Source of the DNA: DASPFV01 sp035620975 | GTDB taxonomy: Bacteria > Acidobacteriota > Vicinamibacteria > Vicinamibacterales > 2-12-FULL-66-21 | Reading direction: 5' to 3' | Assembly: GCA_035620975.1 (NCBI GenBank) | Contig: DASPFV010000279.1 | Coordinates: 8,447-72,446, forward strand | Length of the DNA stretch: 64,000 nt | Shown here: positions 31,029 to 40,042 of the stretch, in pieces | How positions within the stretch are numbered: position 1 is the stretch's first letter | Layout: each line of letters starts with the position of its first letter | Position numbers and translations under genes: made by a program | Notes under the pieces: generated by a model | Told to the model about the DNA's origin: nothing | Database searches by the model: none | Seen by the model: only the letters and a program-made list of their open reading frames with translations

Positions 31029-33668
31029 ATGGATGTCTCGCGGTGGATTTCACGCGCGTCGATGCGCCTGCGCGCGCTGTTTCGGGGCGCCGCGCTGGAC
31101 GCCGAGCTCGACGAGGAGCTCGGCTTCCATCTCGAGCAGCTCATCGAGGAGAAAATCGCGCGCGGCCTGTCGCCGGACGCGGCCCGGCGCGAGGCCATCC
31201 TCGCGATCGGCGGTCTCGAACAGCGCAAGGAGGAATGCCGCGATGCGCGTCGCGTCCGCGTGATCGAGGACGTGTTCCAGGACGTCCGCTACGCGGCCAG
31301 GACGCTGAGCCGCTCACCCGGGTTCACCATCGCCGCGCTCCTGACACTCGCGCTCGGCATCGGCGCGACCGTCGCGATGTTCACCGTCGTCTACGGGGTC
31401 CTGCTGCGTCCGCTCCCGTTCCCCGATCCCGACCGGCTGTTCCTGGTGGCGCTGTCGCCGAAGAGCTTCCTCATGCGGCAACCCGGGATGGCGGACCGCA
31501 CCTACGTGCAGTTCCGCGAGAGCGATCGCAGCTTTCAGCACCTCGCGGCGTTCACCTGGTACAAGGGGAATCTGACCGGAGCGGGCGATCCGGTCGTCAT
31601 CAGGGTCGGCAGCGTCACCACGGAGTTCTTCGATGCACTCGCCGTGAAGCCCGCGATGGGGCGCACGTTCCTGCCCGGCGACGGGCGGGGCGGCGAGCGG
31701 ATGGTGGTGATGAGCGATCAGTTGTGGCGGTCGCGTTTCGCCGCCGACCCGGCGATCGTCGGCAAGGACCTCACGCTGAACCGGCTGCGTCACTCCGTCA
31801 TCGGGGTCATGCCGCCGGGCTTCGATTTTCCGAACAGGACCGCTGCGTGGACGCCGCACGAGATCGTGATCGATCCGGGCAACTCGCTGCTGGTGCCCGT
31901 GCTCGGTCGGCTCGACCCGGATGTCACGGTCGCGCAGGCCCGCGCCGCGTTCGAGGCGGCGATCGAATCAGTGCCCGACGTTCCGCGGGACGACCGTTCG
32001 CAATGGGATATCGGCCTCCTCCCGCTGAAGGAGCTGCTCGTGGGGGATGTCAGGCGGCCGCTGCAGATGTTTGCTGGCGCCGTCGTGTTCGTGCTGCTCA
32101 TCGCGTGCGCCAACGTCGCCAATCTGCTCCTCGCGCGCGCGTCGGGCCGCGACCGGGAAATCGCGATCCGCGCGGCGCTCGGTGCCTCCCGCGCGCGGCT
32201 GGTGCGCCAGCTGCTCACCGAGAGCGTGCTGCTGTCTGTCATCGGCGCCGCGCTCGGCGTGCTGCTGGCGCACTGGGCCGTGCCCCTGCTGCTGGCGCTC
32301 GCCCCCGCGGGACGGATCCCGCGCGGGGAAATGATCCGGATCGATGTTGCGGTCGTGGCGTTCGCGGCCGGGGTGGCGGCGATCGCCGGGATCGTCTTCG
32401 GGCTCACACCGGCGCTGCGCCTCACCCGGCGCCGCTTCTCGCGGACGCTGCTTCCCGGCGGCCGCTCGATCGCCGGCGGGCACGAACGATTCCGGGCCGC
32501 GCTGGTCATCGGAGAGATCGCATTGGCGCTCGTGCTGCTTACCGGTGCGGGTCTGCTGGCCAAGAGTTTCCTCCGGCTGCGTGCCGTCGACCCCGGGTTT
32601 CGGACGGAGAACGTCGTCCGGCTGTCGATCGAGCTGCCGGATTCGACGTATTCCACGCCCGGGCGTCTGCAGACGTTCCACCAGGAGATGCTCTCCAGAC
32701 TGGCATCGCTTCCCGGCGTCGTGGCTGTGGGTGCCGTCAACTGGCTGCCGCTCGGCGACATGCATCTGAACGGCGATTTCAGGGTGGAGGGCGCCGGCGA
32801 GGACGCGCCGTTCAACGTGGACAAGACGGTCGCGAGCCCCGGCTACTTTCGTGCGATGGGCATTCGCCTGCTGCAGGGTCGCGAGTTCGACATGCACGAC
32901 ACGGGCACGGGTCCGCCCGTGGTGATTGTGAGCCGCTCGGTCGCGAGGGCGATTGACCCGTCCGGGAACGTGCTCGGAAAGCGCATCGGCCTGTGGGGCC
33001 GCGAGAACTCGCGCGAATGGCTGACGGTCGTGGGTGTGGTCGACGACGTGAGGCAGCTCGGGCCGTCGCAGAAGTCGCATGCCGCCGCCTATCAGCCGTA
33101 CCTGCAGATGAGCCGGAATCTCTTCCTCAGCAACATGACGTACGTGGTCCGGACCGTGTCCGATCCGCTCGCCGCAATCCCGGCGATCCGGAACGTGCTC
33201 TCGTCTGTAGACAAGGATCAGCCTGCGGCATCGATCGGCTTGATGAGGGACGTGCTGGATTCGGCGACCGCCGAACCCGGGTTTTACGCGAGGCTGCTCG
33301 GCACGTTTGCCGCGCTCGCCGTCCTTCTGGCGCTCATCGGGGCGTACGGCGTCGTGGCGTACTCGGTCGCCCAGCGCAGCCACGAGATCGGACTGCGGAG
33401 GGCGCTCGGCGCGCAAGACCGCGGCATTCTCTGGATGGTCATCCGCCGCGTCGTGAGCCTCGGCGCTGCGGGCGTGGTCCTCGGGGCGATCATCGCCTGG
33501 CTCGCCTCGCGTCTGCTCGAGACTTTCCTCTTCGAGGTCACGCCAACCGATCCTGCCACCTTCATCGCCGTCGCGCTGACCGTCTTCGCTGCGGCGGTGC
33601 TGGCAGGCGTGATACCCGCGCGCCGGGCGGCGCGCGTGGATCCGCTCGTCGCCCTGCGGCACGAGTAG
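31029..33668 (+). CDS. ABC-type permease without ATPase (ADOP family), PadR pair 2
   Basis: An 879-residue permease with the full ADOP layout: N-terminal helical region (LDAELDEELGFHLEQLIEEKIARGLSP, GGLEQRKEECRDARR), first transmembrane helix after QDVRYAARTLSRSPGFTIAALLTLALGIGATVAMF, periplasmic MacB_PCD domain, FtsX core CANVANLLLARASGRDREIAIRAALGASRARLVRQLL, second periplasmic domain (SMRTV-free, LQGREFDMHDTG), and final VAQRSHEIGLRRALGAQDRGILWMVIRR ending VDPLVALRHE. No nucleotide-binding subunit is encoded nearby. It converges with another permease gene across an inverted repeat. Confidence 0.92.
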   Translation: MDVSRWISRASMRLRALFRGAALDAELDEELGFHLEQLIEEKIARGLSPDAARREAILAIGGLEQRKEECRDARRVRVIEDVFQDVRYAARTLSRSPGFTIAALLTLALGIGATVAMFTVVYGVLLRPLPFPDPDRLFLVALSPKSFLMRQPGMADRTYVQFRESDRSFQHLAAFTWYKGNLTGAGDPVVIRVGSVTTEFFDALAVKPAMGRTFLPGDGRGGERMVVMSDQLWRSRFAADPAIVGKDLTLNRLRHSVIGVMPPGFDFPNRTAAWTPHEIVIDPGNSLLVPVLGRLDPDVTVAQARAAFEAAIESVPDVPRDDRSQWDIGLLPLKELLVGDVRRPLQMFAGAVVFVLLIACANVANLLLARASGRDREIAIRAALGASRARLVRQLLTESVLLSVIGAALGVLLAHWAVPLLLALAPAGRIPRGEMIRIDVAVVAFAAGVAAIAGIVFGLTPALRLTRRRFSRTLLPGGRSIAGGHERFRAALVIGEIALALVLLTGAGLLAKSFLRLRAVDPGFRTENVVRLSIELPDSTYSTPGRLQTFHQEMLSRLASLPGVVAVGAVNWLPLGDMHLNGDFRVEGAGEDAPFNVDKTVASPGYFRAMGIRLLQGREFDMHDTGTGPPVVIVSRSVARAIDPSGNVLGKRIGLWGRENSREWLTVVGVVDDVRQLGPSQKSHAAAYQPYLQMSRNLFLSNMTYVVRTVSDPLAAIPAIRNVLSSVDKDQPAASIGLMRDVLDSATAEPGFYARLLGTFAALAVLLALIGAYGVVAYSVAQRSHEIGLRRALGAQDRGILWMVIRRVVSLGAAGVVLGAIIAWLASRLLETFLFEVTPTDPATFIAVALTVFAAAVLAGVIPARRAARVDPLVALRHE

Positions 33669-33680
33669 ACGCCGTCCCAC

Positions 33681-33722
33681 GCGCGCGGATGGGAGGGATA
33701 GTGGGCGTGCCGCTCCGCGCGC
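33681..33722. terminator. Inverted repeat between convergent permease genes
   Basis: GCGCGCGGA (33681-33689) and TCCGCGCGC (33714-33722) form perfect 9-bp arms with a 24-base loop. The second arm touches the stop codon of the minus-strand permease. It could end transcription from both sides; there is no T-run. Confidence 0.45.
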
Positions 33723-36161
33723 TCACTCGTGCCGCAGCGCCACCATCGGCTCGATGTGAACGGCGCGGCGCGCCGGCACCCAGCAGGCCAGGAGGCCGAT
33801 CGCGACGACGACGCCGATGGCAGTCGTGAACGTCAGCGGATCAAAGGGCGAAATGTTCCACAACTGATTCTGCAGAAGGCGATTCGTCGCCAGGCTCGCG
33901 GCGACGCCGATCATCACGCCGGCGCCTACGAGCCGGAGTCCGAAACGCAGCACCATCCGGATGACATGGCCGCGTTCGCTGCCCAGTGCCAGACGGATGG
34001 CGATCTCGCGTGTCTGCTGCGTCACGGTGTACGCGAGCACCCCGTACACCCCCAGTGCGACCAACACTATCCCGGTCCCCGCAAAGATTCCGAGCACCAG
34101 CAGGCTGAAGCGCGGGCGGGCGAAGAACCCACGCTGGATCAGATCGTCGAGCGCCGAAGGCTGAATCAATGCGACGCCGGGGTTGAGGTGTTGGATTTCC
34201 CGCCGCAACGCGTCGACGGCGCGCATTGGCTCGTCCGATGTCCGCAGGACGAGCGTCAGCGGCCCGGGACCCTGCAACGGGTAGGGAATGAACACCTGCG
34301 GGCCGGGCCGCTCGCGAGGGCCCTGGTTGGCCGTATCGCGAGCGACGCCGATGATTTCGAACACGGGGTCCGCAACCGGCACCGGCAGCGTGGACAGCCG
34401 CGGCAGTCGAATCGTCCGTCCGAGCGTCTCCCCGGCCCCGAAGTATCTGGTCGCCAGGGTCTCGTTGACGATGGCGACGTGATGCGCTCGCTCGACGTCC
34501 AGCGCGGACAGGCCCCGACCCTCGATCAGGCGAACGCCGAGGGTGTCGAGCAGGCCTGCACTGGAAAAGACGACGACCGCTGAGGACTGCGGCGGAAGCG
34601 CAAGGCCGGGAATCTGCAGGGGGCTCGTCATGCCTCCAAACGGTGGCGTGCCCCGCGAGATGGCGGCCGAGCGAGCACCGGGTATCGATCCGACCCGCTC
34701 GAGTGCTTCCCGATAGAAACTCTGTTGCTCATCCGGGGAAGTGCTTTGATGAGGCGGGAACGCCATGCCGGCCACCAGCAGGCGGGTGGGATCGAATCCA
34801 AGATCGACACGCACGAGCCTTACGAACGAGCGCATCAGCAGCCCCGCGCCAAGGAGGAGCACAATCGACAGTGCCACCTGAACGATGACGAGCCCGCTGC
34901 GCATGCGTGTCTGCCGCCGGCCCACCGTCGTTTTGCCGGCGATGTTCAACCCGGCGACGAGATCACGACGTGCGCTCTGCACGGCTGGAAAGAGGCCGAA
35001 GCCCAGCGTCGCGACGGCAGCGGCGACCACGGCGAACACCAGGACTGGGCGATCCAGCCGGATTTCTGTCTCCCATGGAACGCCCTGGCGGGGCATGAAT
35101 CCGGCGAGCGCCTCGATGCCGACGTAAGCCAGCACGGAGCCCAGAACGAGCCCGCCGAATGCGAGTAGCGCGCTTTCCACCAGCAGCTGCCGGACGATGC
35201 GTGCGCGACTGGCGCCGATGGCGGCACGGATGCCAATCTCCCGCTCGCGGATCGTCGCGCGGGCCAGCAGCATGTTCGCGACATTGCAGCACGCGATGAC
35301 GAGGAGCAGGCTGACGGCCCCGAAGAGCGTATACAGCACGCCACGAAACTCGCGAACGACCCAATCGATGACGGTGATGACCTGGAACCGGAAGTTTGGC
35401 GGGTAGTCGTCTGGATGCTCGCTGGCGCGGCGCGCGGCCACGACCTCGAGCTGCGCCTCGGCCTCCGAAGGCGTGACGCCCGGACGCAAGTGGGCCTGAA
35501 ATGCGCGAAAGCCCCGCGACGACTTCGGGTCGTCGCTGCGCTCGAGCGCATCCGGCAGCCAGAGATCGGCGATGTTCCACTCGAACCGCGGAGGCATGAC
35601 GCCGATGACGGTAAACGCTTCGCCATCGAGCATCAGCGTGCGGCCGACGACACCCGGATCGGCGCCGAAGATCGTCATCCATGCGCGATGGTTCATCACC
35701 GCCACACGCGGCGCGCCCGGGGCCGCGTCCGCCGCGCCGAACACCCTCCCCAGCGCCGGCTGCACGCCCAGGAAGTCGAAGCCGTTGGGCGTCATCCAGG
35801 CGATCGCGAGACGCTGCGCTCCCGCCCCGCTCACCCAGTGCATGCCGTCGACACTGGTGCCGACCACGTCTTCGAAGACGGTCGTCTGCTCCTGATAGTC
35901 CAGGAACTCGGATGCCGGGAAATATGGGCCTCGGACGATGCGATCCGACGCATCCTTCAGGAGGACGTTCACCATGCGGTCCGAGCGGGAATAGGGGAAG
36001 GGATCCAAAACGACGTTGCGAAGGACGCTGTAGATGACCGTCACCGCACTGATCCCAAGCGCCAGCGTGAGGACCGCAACCAGAGTGAACGCCGGGACCT
36101 TGCCCAGCGTGCGGAGGGCGTACCCGATGTCACGCCGGAAATCGTCCAGCCACATGCCCAT
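33723..36161 (-). CDS. ABC-type permease without ATPase, lacking the ADOP N-terminal region
   Basis: An 812-residue relative of the three PadR-linked permeases. It starts directly at the first membrane helix (DDFRRDIGYALRTLGKVPAFTLVAVLTLALGISAVTVIYSVL) and so lacks the 70-80 residue cytoplasmic helix-rich N-terminus. The MacB periplasmic domain, FtsX core CCNVANMLLARATIREREIGIRAAIGASRARIVRQLL and second half (VTQQTREIAIRLALGSERGHVIRMVL) are intact and it ends IEPMVALRHE. GGAGG lies five bases before the ATG. It has no PadR gene of its own, but is divergent from PadR gene 3 and shares its 166-base promoter region, so that repressor may act on both. Confidence 0.9.
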   Translation of the reverse strand: MGMWLDDFRRDIGYALRTLGKVPAFTLVAVLTLALGISAVTVIYSVLRNVVLDPFPYSRSDRMVNVLLKDASDRIVRGPYFPASEFLDYQEQTTVFEDVVGTSVDGMHWVSGAGAQRLAIAWMTPNGFDFLGVQPALGRVFGAADAAPGAPRVAVMNHRAWMTIFGADPGVVGRTLMLDGEAFTVIGVMPPRFEWNIADLWLPDALERSDDPKSSRGFRAFQAHLRPGVTPSEAEAQLEVVAARRASEHPDDYPPNFRFQVITVIDWVVREFRGVLYTLFGAVSLLLVIACCNVANMLLARATIREREIGIRAAIGASRARIVRQLLVESALLAFGGLVLGSVLAYVGIEALAGFMPRQGVPWETEIRLDRPVLVFAVVAAAVATLGFGLFPAVQSARRDLVAGLNIAGKTTVGRRQTRMRSGLVIVQVALSIVLLLGAGLLMRSFVRLVRVDLGFDPTRLLVAGMAFPPHQSTSPDEQQSFYREALERVGSIPGARSAAISRGTPPFGGMTSPLQIPGLALPPQSSAVVVFSSAGLLDTLGVRLIEGRGLSALDVERAHHVAIVNETLATRYFGAGETLGRTIRLPRLSTLPVPVADPVFEIIGVARDTANQGPRERPGPQVFIPYPLQGPGPLTLVLRTSDEPMRAVDALRREIQHLNPGVALIQPSALDDLIQRGFFARPRFSLLVLGIFAGTGIVLVALGVYGVLAYTVTQQTREIAIRLALGSERGHVIRMVLRFGLRLVGAGVMIGVAASLATNRLLQNQLWNISPFDPLTFTTAIGVVVAIGLLACWVPARRAVHIEPMVALRHE

Positions 36162-36243
36162 GACGTCCTCCCTGGTCCGCGTACGCTCTCGGCCGAGAGA
36201 CCGTGATTATGCGAGCCGAGCTCAGGGCTCGCAATCTCTAAAA

Positions 36244-36272
36244 AGCCCAGCGCCCGGAGCCCGGAGCCCAGG
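36244..36272. repeat. Short heptamer array in a divergent promoter region
   Basis: AGCCCAGCGCCCGGAGCCCGGAGCCCAGG consists of AGCCCGG/AGCCCAG heptamers. It lies a few bases before the -35 box of PadR gene 3. Confidence 0.8.
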
Positions 36273-36278
36273 AGAGCC

Positions 36279-36312
36279 TTGACCTTCGACATATTATGTC
36301 GTATATGTCGAA
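36279..36312 (+). promoter_or_regulatory. Promoter and triple-half-site operator of PadR gene 3
   Basis: TTGACC (36279-36284), 17 bases and TATATG (36302-36307) form the promoter. The spacer holds the perfect palindrome CGACATATTATGTCG (36287-36301). A second, wider inverted repeat uses TTCGACATAT (36285-36294) and ATATGTCGAA (36303-36312) with 8 bases between, so three ATGTCG half-sites cover the whole polymerase contact region. An open frame that begins at this TTG is not a real gene start. Confidence 0.75.
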
Positions 36313-36327
36313 GGGCGAGGCGTAACG

Positions 36328-36669
36328 ATGCCGCCGAAATCAGACCTGCCTCAGGGCACCCTGGACCTGCTCATCCTGAAGATTGTCGCGCTCGGCCCGC
36401 TGCACGGGTATGCCATTGCGCAGCGGCTCCAGCAGATCTCGCGCGATGTCGTGCAGGTGACGCAGGGCACCCTCTATCCCGCGCTGCACCGACTGGAGAA
36501 CCGTGGCTATCTCGCCGCGGACTGGAAACCGTCGGATACCGGGCGCGAGGCGAAGTTCTACCGCCTGACCGCGAAGGGGCGGACCCAGCTCGTCTCGGAA
36601 ACGGAGAACTGGCATCGCCTCACCCGGGCGATCGGCTGGATTCTCGAGGCCGAAGGAGGCCTCCGATGA
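36328..36669 (+). CDS. PadR-family transcriptional regulator (acidobacterial type), copy 3
   Basis: A 113-residue PadR protein: DLPQGTLDLLILKIVALGPLHGYAIAQRLQQIS, TLYPALHRLENRGYLAADWKPSDTGREAKFYRLTAKGRTQL and a C-terminal helix ending IGWILEAEGGLR. It is closest to copy 2 in layout. GAGG precedes the ATG by eight bases. The stop overlaps the permease start (ATGA), the tightest coupling of the three pairs. The palindrome-rich promoter directly upstream is its likely target, and the divergent permease gene at 36161 may belong to the same regulon. Confidence 0.94.
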   Translation: MPPKSDLPQGTLDLLILKIVALGPLHGYAIAQRLQQISRDVVQVTQGTLYPALHRLENRGYLAADWKPSDTGREAKFYRLTAKGRTQLVSETENWHRLTRAIGWILEAEGGLR

Positions 36670-39350
36670 GATGGCTGTCCAGATTGCTCTGGCGGCATCG
36701 GGCGGAGGCGCAGCTCGATGCGGAGCTGCGCGATCATCTCGAGCGGCAGGTTGCCGAGTACGTCACGGCAGGGATGAGCGAGCCGGACGCCCGGCGTCGC
36801 GCAGCCATTGAATTCGGCGGACTCGAGCAGGTGAAAGAGCTCTGCCGTGACGCTCGCGGCACGCGGTGGATCGAGATCCTGCTGCAGGACCTCCGCTATG
36901 GCGCCCGCGTATGTACTCGGAATCCGTCGTTCACCGCCGCCGCAGTGCTCTCGCTGGCCCTGGGTGTGGGCGCGAACACGGCGATCTTCACGCTTCTCGA
37001 CGCCACGATCCTCAAGCCGCTCCCGGTGGAGGAGCCGGATCGACTCATCGAGCTGCTCACCGATCGAGGCGGCCCGCATCCCGGCAACGCCTTCAACTAT
37101 CAGTCGCTCCAGTACTTCCGCGAACGTGCCACGACAGTGGACGTGATCGCGAGCCACCAGTCCACCTTCTTCGTCGCGCAGGGCGGCGGGCAGCCCGAGA
37201 TCGGCACGGGCCAGTACGTGACCGGCGACTTCTTTCGCGTGCTCGGCGTTCCCGCGGCTCACGGTCGCCCGATACACGCCGCCGACGATCGGGCGGGAGC
37301 GCCCATCGTGGTGGTGTTGAGCGACGCGTACTGGCGCGATCGCTTCGGCGGTGATCCCTCCATCGTGGGCGGAACGGTCACGATCGACAGCCAGCCCGCT
37401 CACATCGTCGGCGTTGCGCCGGCAGCCTTCCGCGGGCTCGTCGCCACCCAGGCCGTCGATTTCTGGCTGCCGCTCTCGGCCGAGCCTCTCATCCGCAACC
37501 CGAGCTGGACATCGTCGGCTGGATATAAGTGGCTGCAGCTCGTCGGGCGCGTCCGGGCCGGGCATGCGATCGCGGCAGCGCGCGCCGAGGTTGCCGCCCT
37601 TTTCCACGCTGCGGTGGTGGAGCCGGAAGTTGCCGAGCGAGGCGAAGCGGTGCGACCGCGGGTGCAACGCTGGCGGGCCGTCGTCGGGTCGGCGCGGAGC
37701 GGCCTCTCGACGGTCCGCCACGAGTACGGTGAACCGCTCTTCATCCTGCTCGCGATCAGCGCCCTGGTCCTGCTGATCGCCTGTGTGAACGTCGCCAACC
37801 TGCTCCTGGCGCGGGCGGCGACACGACGCCACGAAGTCGCGGTTCGGCTGTCGCTCGGGGCTTCGCGCTCCCGTGTGGTGCGCCAGCTGTTGACCGAGAG
37901 CATCCTGCTGGCGCTGTCCGGTGCGGCAGCAGGCGTCGGGCTCGCCTATGGGTTGTGCGAGGGGCTGGTGCGGTTCCTGGCGACGACCCAGCAGGTCACC
38001 CTCGACGTACGTCCGGACGAGCGGGTGCTCGCGTTCGCGGCGCTTCTCGCGTTGATGACCGGACTCGTGTTCGGTCTGGCACCCGCCTGGCGAACGGCTT
38101 CGGTTCGCGCGCCAGCTACTGCTCTGCAGGCCGGCAACCGTGTGCCGGGCGGCCGCGATCGCCGAGTGCTCAGTCGCCTGCTCGTCACCTCCCAGGTGGC
38201 TCTGTCGGTGATGATGCTGATGGCCGGAGGCCTGTTCCTTCGCTCGCTGCAGAACATCCGTGCGATCGATCTCGGTTTCGACAGCGCGTCGGTGCTGATC
38301 GTCACCACCGACGCGTCGCGCAGCGGGCTGGATGCCGAGGCCCTGCGAGCGATGTATCGGGAGACGGTCGTCCGATTGAGTGCGACCGCCGGTGTCCGGG
38401 CCGCCAGCGTTTCGCAGGTGACGCCGATCTGGGGCGGTGGCACGGAGTTCAGCGTGTTCGTTCAGCCGACGGGCAGCGTCGAGCGCCGCGAGACGCGAAG
38501 CGTCTACATCAACTGGGTGAGCCCCGGCTACTTTGCGGCGACGGGAACACCAATCTACTCGGGACGCGACTTCACCTGGCGGGACACGCCATCCAGCTCC
38601 AAGGTCGCGATCGTCAATCGCGCCATGGCCCGTCAGTATTTCGGCACCGACCGTCCGCTGGGAGCGCGAATCGAGTCGCGCGACGAGACGTTCGAGATCG
38701 TTGCCGTCGCCGGCGACGCGAAATATCTCGATGTTCGCGAGGCCATCCAGCCGACTGTCTACCTCCACTGGGCACAGCAGCGTGACGAGCACCTGCTCCA
38801 GCAGAACGTCCGCGGGGGGCAGTTCGCGATTCGCTCCGATCTGCCGCCGCGGTCCCTCGAGACTGCTGCACGCGAGGCCATGCGCAGCGTACTGCCGTCA
38901 ATGGCCATCACGAAGATGTGGACGCTCGAGGACCAGCTGAATGCGTCGATTGTTCGCGAACGGCTGCTCAGCCTGCTCTCGGGCGGCTTCGCAGTAACAG
39001 GGCTGCTCCTGGCAGCGATTGGACTGTACGGCGTGATGGCGTACTCGGTCGCACGCCGGACGCACGAGATCGGGATCAGGATGGCGCTCGGCGCGCAGCC
39101 GGCCCGGATTGCCGGCATGGTGACACGCGAGGCGCTGCTCCTCACGTCCGGCGGCATCGCCGCGGGCATTGCCGCCGCATTCCTGCTGTCGGGAACGCTG
39201 CGAGCGTTGCTGTACGGGCTGACACCAACCGATGCCCCTACCGCGCTCGCAGTCGCAGCGGTCATGATGCTGGCCGGTCTCTCGGCCGCGTATCTGCCCA
39301 GCCGGCGCGCTACGCACATCGACCCGACGGTGGCGTTACGGACGGAATAG
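36666..39350 (+). CDS. ABC-type permease without ATPase (ADOP family), PadR pair 3
   Basis: An 894-residue permease starting at the ATG that overlaps the PadR stop; the frame is open to 36279 but that region encodes PadR in another frame. The N-terminal region (RHRAEAQLDAELRDHLERQVAEYVTAGMSEPDARRRAAIEFGGLEQVKELCRD split over the usual two helices), DLRYGARVCTRNPSFTAAAVLSLALGVGANTAIF, the FtsX core CVNVANLLLARAATRRHEVAVRLSLGASRSRVVRQLL and the second copy VARRTHEIGIRMALGAQPARIAGMVTREALLL are all present. It ends IDPTVALRTE. No ATPase gene is adjacent. Confidence 0.92.
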   Translation: MRWLSRLLWRHRAEAQLDAELRDHLERQVAEYVTAGMSEPDARRRAAIEFGGLEQVKELCRDARGTRWIEILLQDLRYGARVCTRNPSFTAAAVLSLALGVGANTAIFTLLDATILKPLPVEEPDRLIELLTDRGGPHPGNAFNYQSLQYFRERATTVDVIASHQSTFFVAQGGGQPEIGTGQYVTGDFFRVLGVPAAHGRPIHAADDRAGAPIVVVLSDAYWRDRFGGDPSIVGGTVTIDSQPAHIVGVAPAAFRGLVATQAVDFWLPLSAEPLIRNPSWTSSAGYKWLQLVGRVRAGHAIAAARAEVAALFHAAVVEPEVAERGEAVRPRVQRWRAVVGSARSGLSTVRHEYGEPLFILLAISALVLLIACVNVANLLLARAATRRHEVAVRLSLGASRSRVVRQLLTESILLALSGAAAGVGLAYGLCEGLVRFLATTQQVTLDVRPDERVLAFAALLALMTGLVFGLAPAWRTASVRAPATALQAGNRVPGGRDRRVLSRLLVTSQVALSVMMLMAGGLFLRSLQNIRAIDLGFDSASVLIVTTDASRSGLDAEALRAMYRETVVRLSATAGVRAASVSQVTPIWGGGTEFSVFVQPTGSVERRETRSVYINWVSPGYFAATGTPIYSGRDFTWRDTPSSSKVAIVNRAMARQYFGTDRPLGARIESRDETFEIVAVAGDAKYLDVREAIQPTVYLHWAQQRDEHLLQQNVRGGQFAIRSDLPPRSLETAAREAMRSVLPSMAITKMWTLEDQLNASIVRERLLSLLSGGFAVTGLLLAAIGLYGVMAYSVARRTHEIGIRMALGAQPARIAGMVTREALLLTSGGIAAGIAAAFLLSGTLRALLYGLTPTDAPTALAVAAVMMLAGLSAAYLPSRRATHIDPTVALRTE

Positions 39351-39525
39351 TGCGGGTCCGAATATCGACAACCGGTGGGCTGAGACGCGGAACGCATCGT
39401 CCACGCGCCCGATCGGGAGCCAGTCGCACGCCGTCCCGGTGTGCTCACGCCGCGCGGGCTCGATTCTCCTCGAGCGGCGCGGCTGCCCTTGTTCGAAGGC
39501 CGGCCGCTGCAGGAAATACTCTGAG

Positions 39526-39897
39526 CTAATCCAGGTCCGCGCCGAACGCGAGGAGCCGGCCATCGCAGTCCTTCACGACGAATTCGCGTGACTGCCACGG
39601 GGTGTCGCCTAGCGGTCGCGTGAACTCGACTCCACGGGCGGCATACTCGGCGTACAGGGCATCCGCGTTCTCGATGAACAGGTAGGCGTCGAGCAGTTCG
39701 TCGGCGTACTTGTCGGGATTCGGCGTGGGCGGCCCGGCGAGGCGGAAGTGGATTCTGTGCTCGTCTCGCGCGACGATCGCGTAGACTGGCGGGTCATTCC
39801 AGGTGCCGAGGCACTCGAAGCCGAGCGTGTCCCTGTAATACGCGAGGGTCGCCGAAAGATCCGTCGTGAAGAACTGGGGCGCGATCTGGCGGATCAT
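39526..39897 (-). CDS. VOC-family (glyoxalase/bleomycin-resistance fold) protein
   Basis: A 123-residue single-module protein: APQFFTTDLSATLAYYRDTLGFECLGTW, AIVARDEHRIHFRLA, DAYLFIENADALYAEYAARGVEF and SREFVVKDCDGRLLAFGADL. Two beta-alpha-beta-beta-beta modules with a histidine (HFRL) and an acidic end are typical of VOC proteins, which are metal-dependent lyases, dioxygenases or drug-binding proteins. The first metal-ligand position (usually His at the first strand) is a glutamine here, so a binding role is possible. A start four codons earlier (39909) is an alternative. Confidence 0.85.
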   Translation of the reverse strand: MIRQIAPQFFTTDLSATLAYYRDTLGFECLGTWNDPPVYAIVARDEHRIHFRLAGPPTPNPDKYADELLDAYLFIENADALYAEYAARGVEFTRPLGDTPWQSREFVVKDCDGRLLAFGADLD

Positions 39898-39950
39898 CGC
39901 GCTCAACATACCACGACGTCACCGTCTCGTCGTTGCGGTCCGGTTCGCCG

Positions 39951-40040
39951 AGCCCAGAGCCGACAGCCCGGAGCCCAGCGCCCAGAGCCCAGCGCCGAGA
40001 GCCCGAGCCCAGAGCCCAGAGCCGAGAGCCCAGAGCCCAA
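39951..40040. repeat. Heptamer array between two VOC genes
   Basis: About twelve consecutive AGCCCAG/AGCCGAG/AGCGCCC heptamers fill the gap between the two minus-strand VOC genes. This is the longest such array in the window. Confidence 0.9.
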
Positions 40041-40042
40041 TA

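Noticed and set aside
36279..36665. N-terminal extension of the third ADOP permease from a TTG at 36279
   Set aside because: The TTG is the -35 box of the PadR promoter, the region encodes PadR in another frame, and the ATG at 36666 gives the standard ADOP N-terminus.
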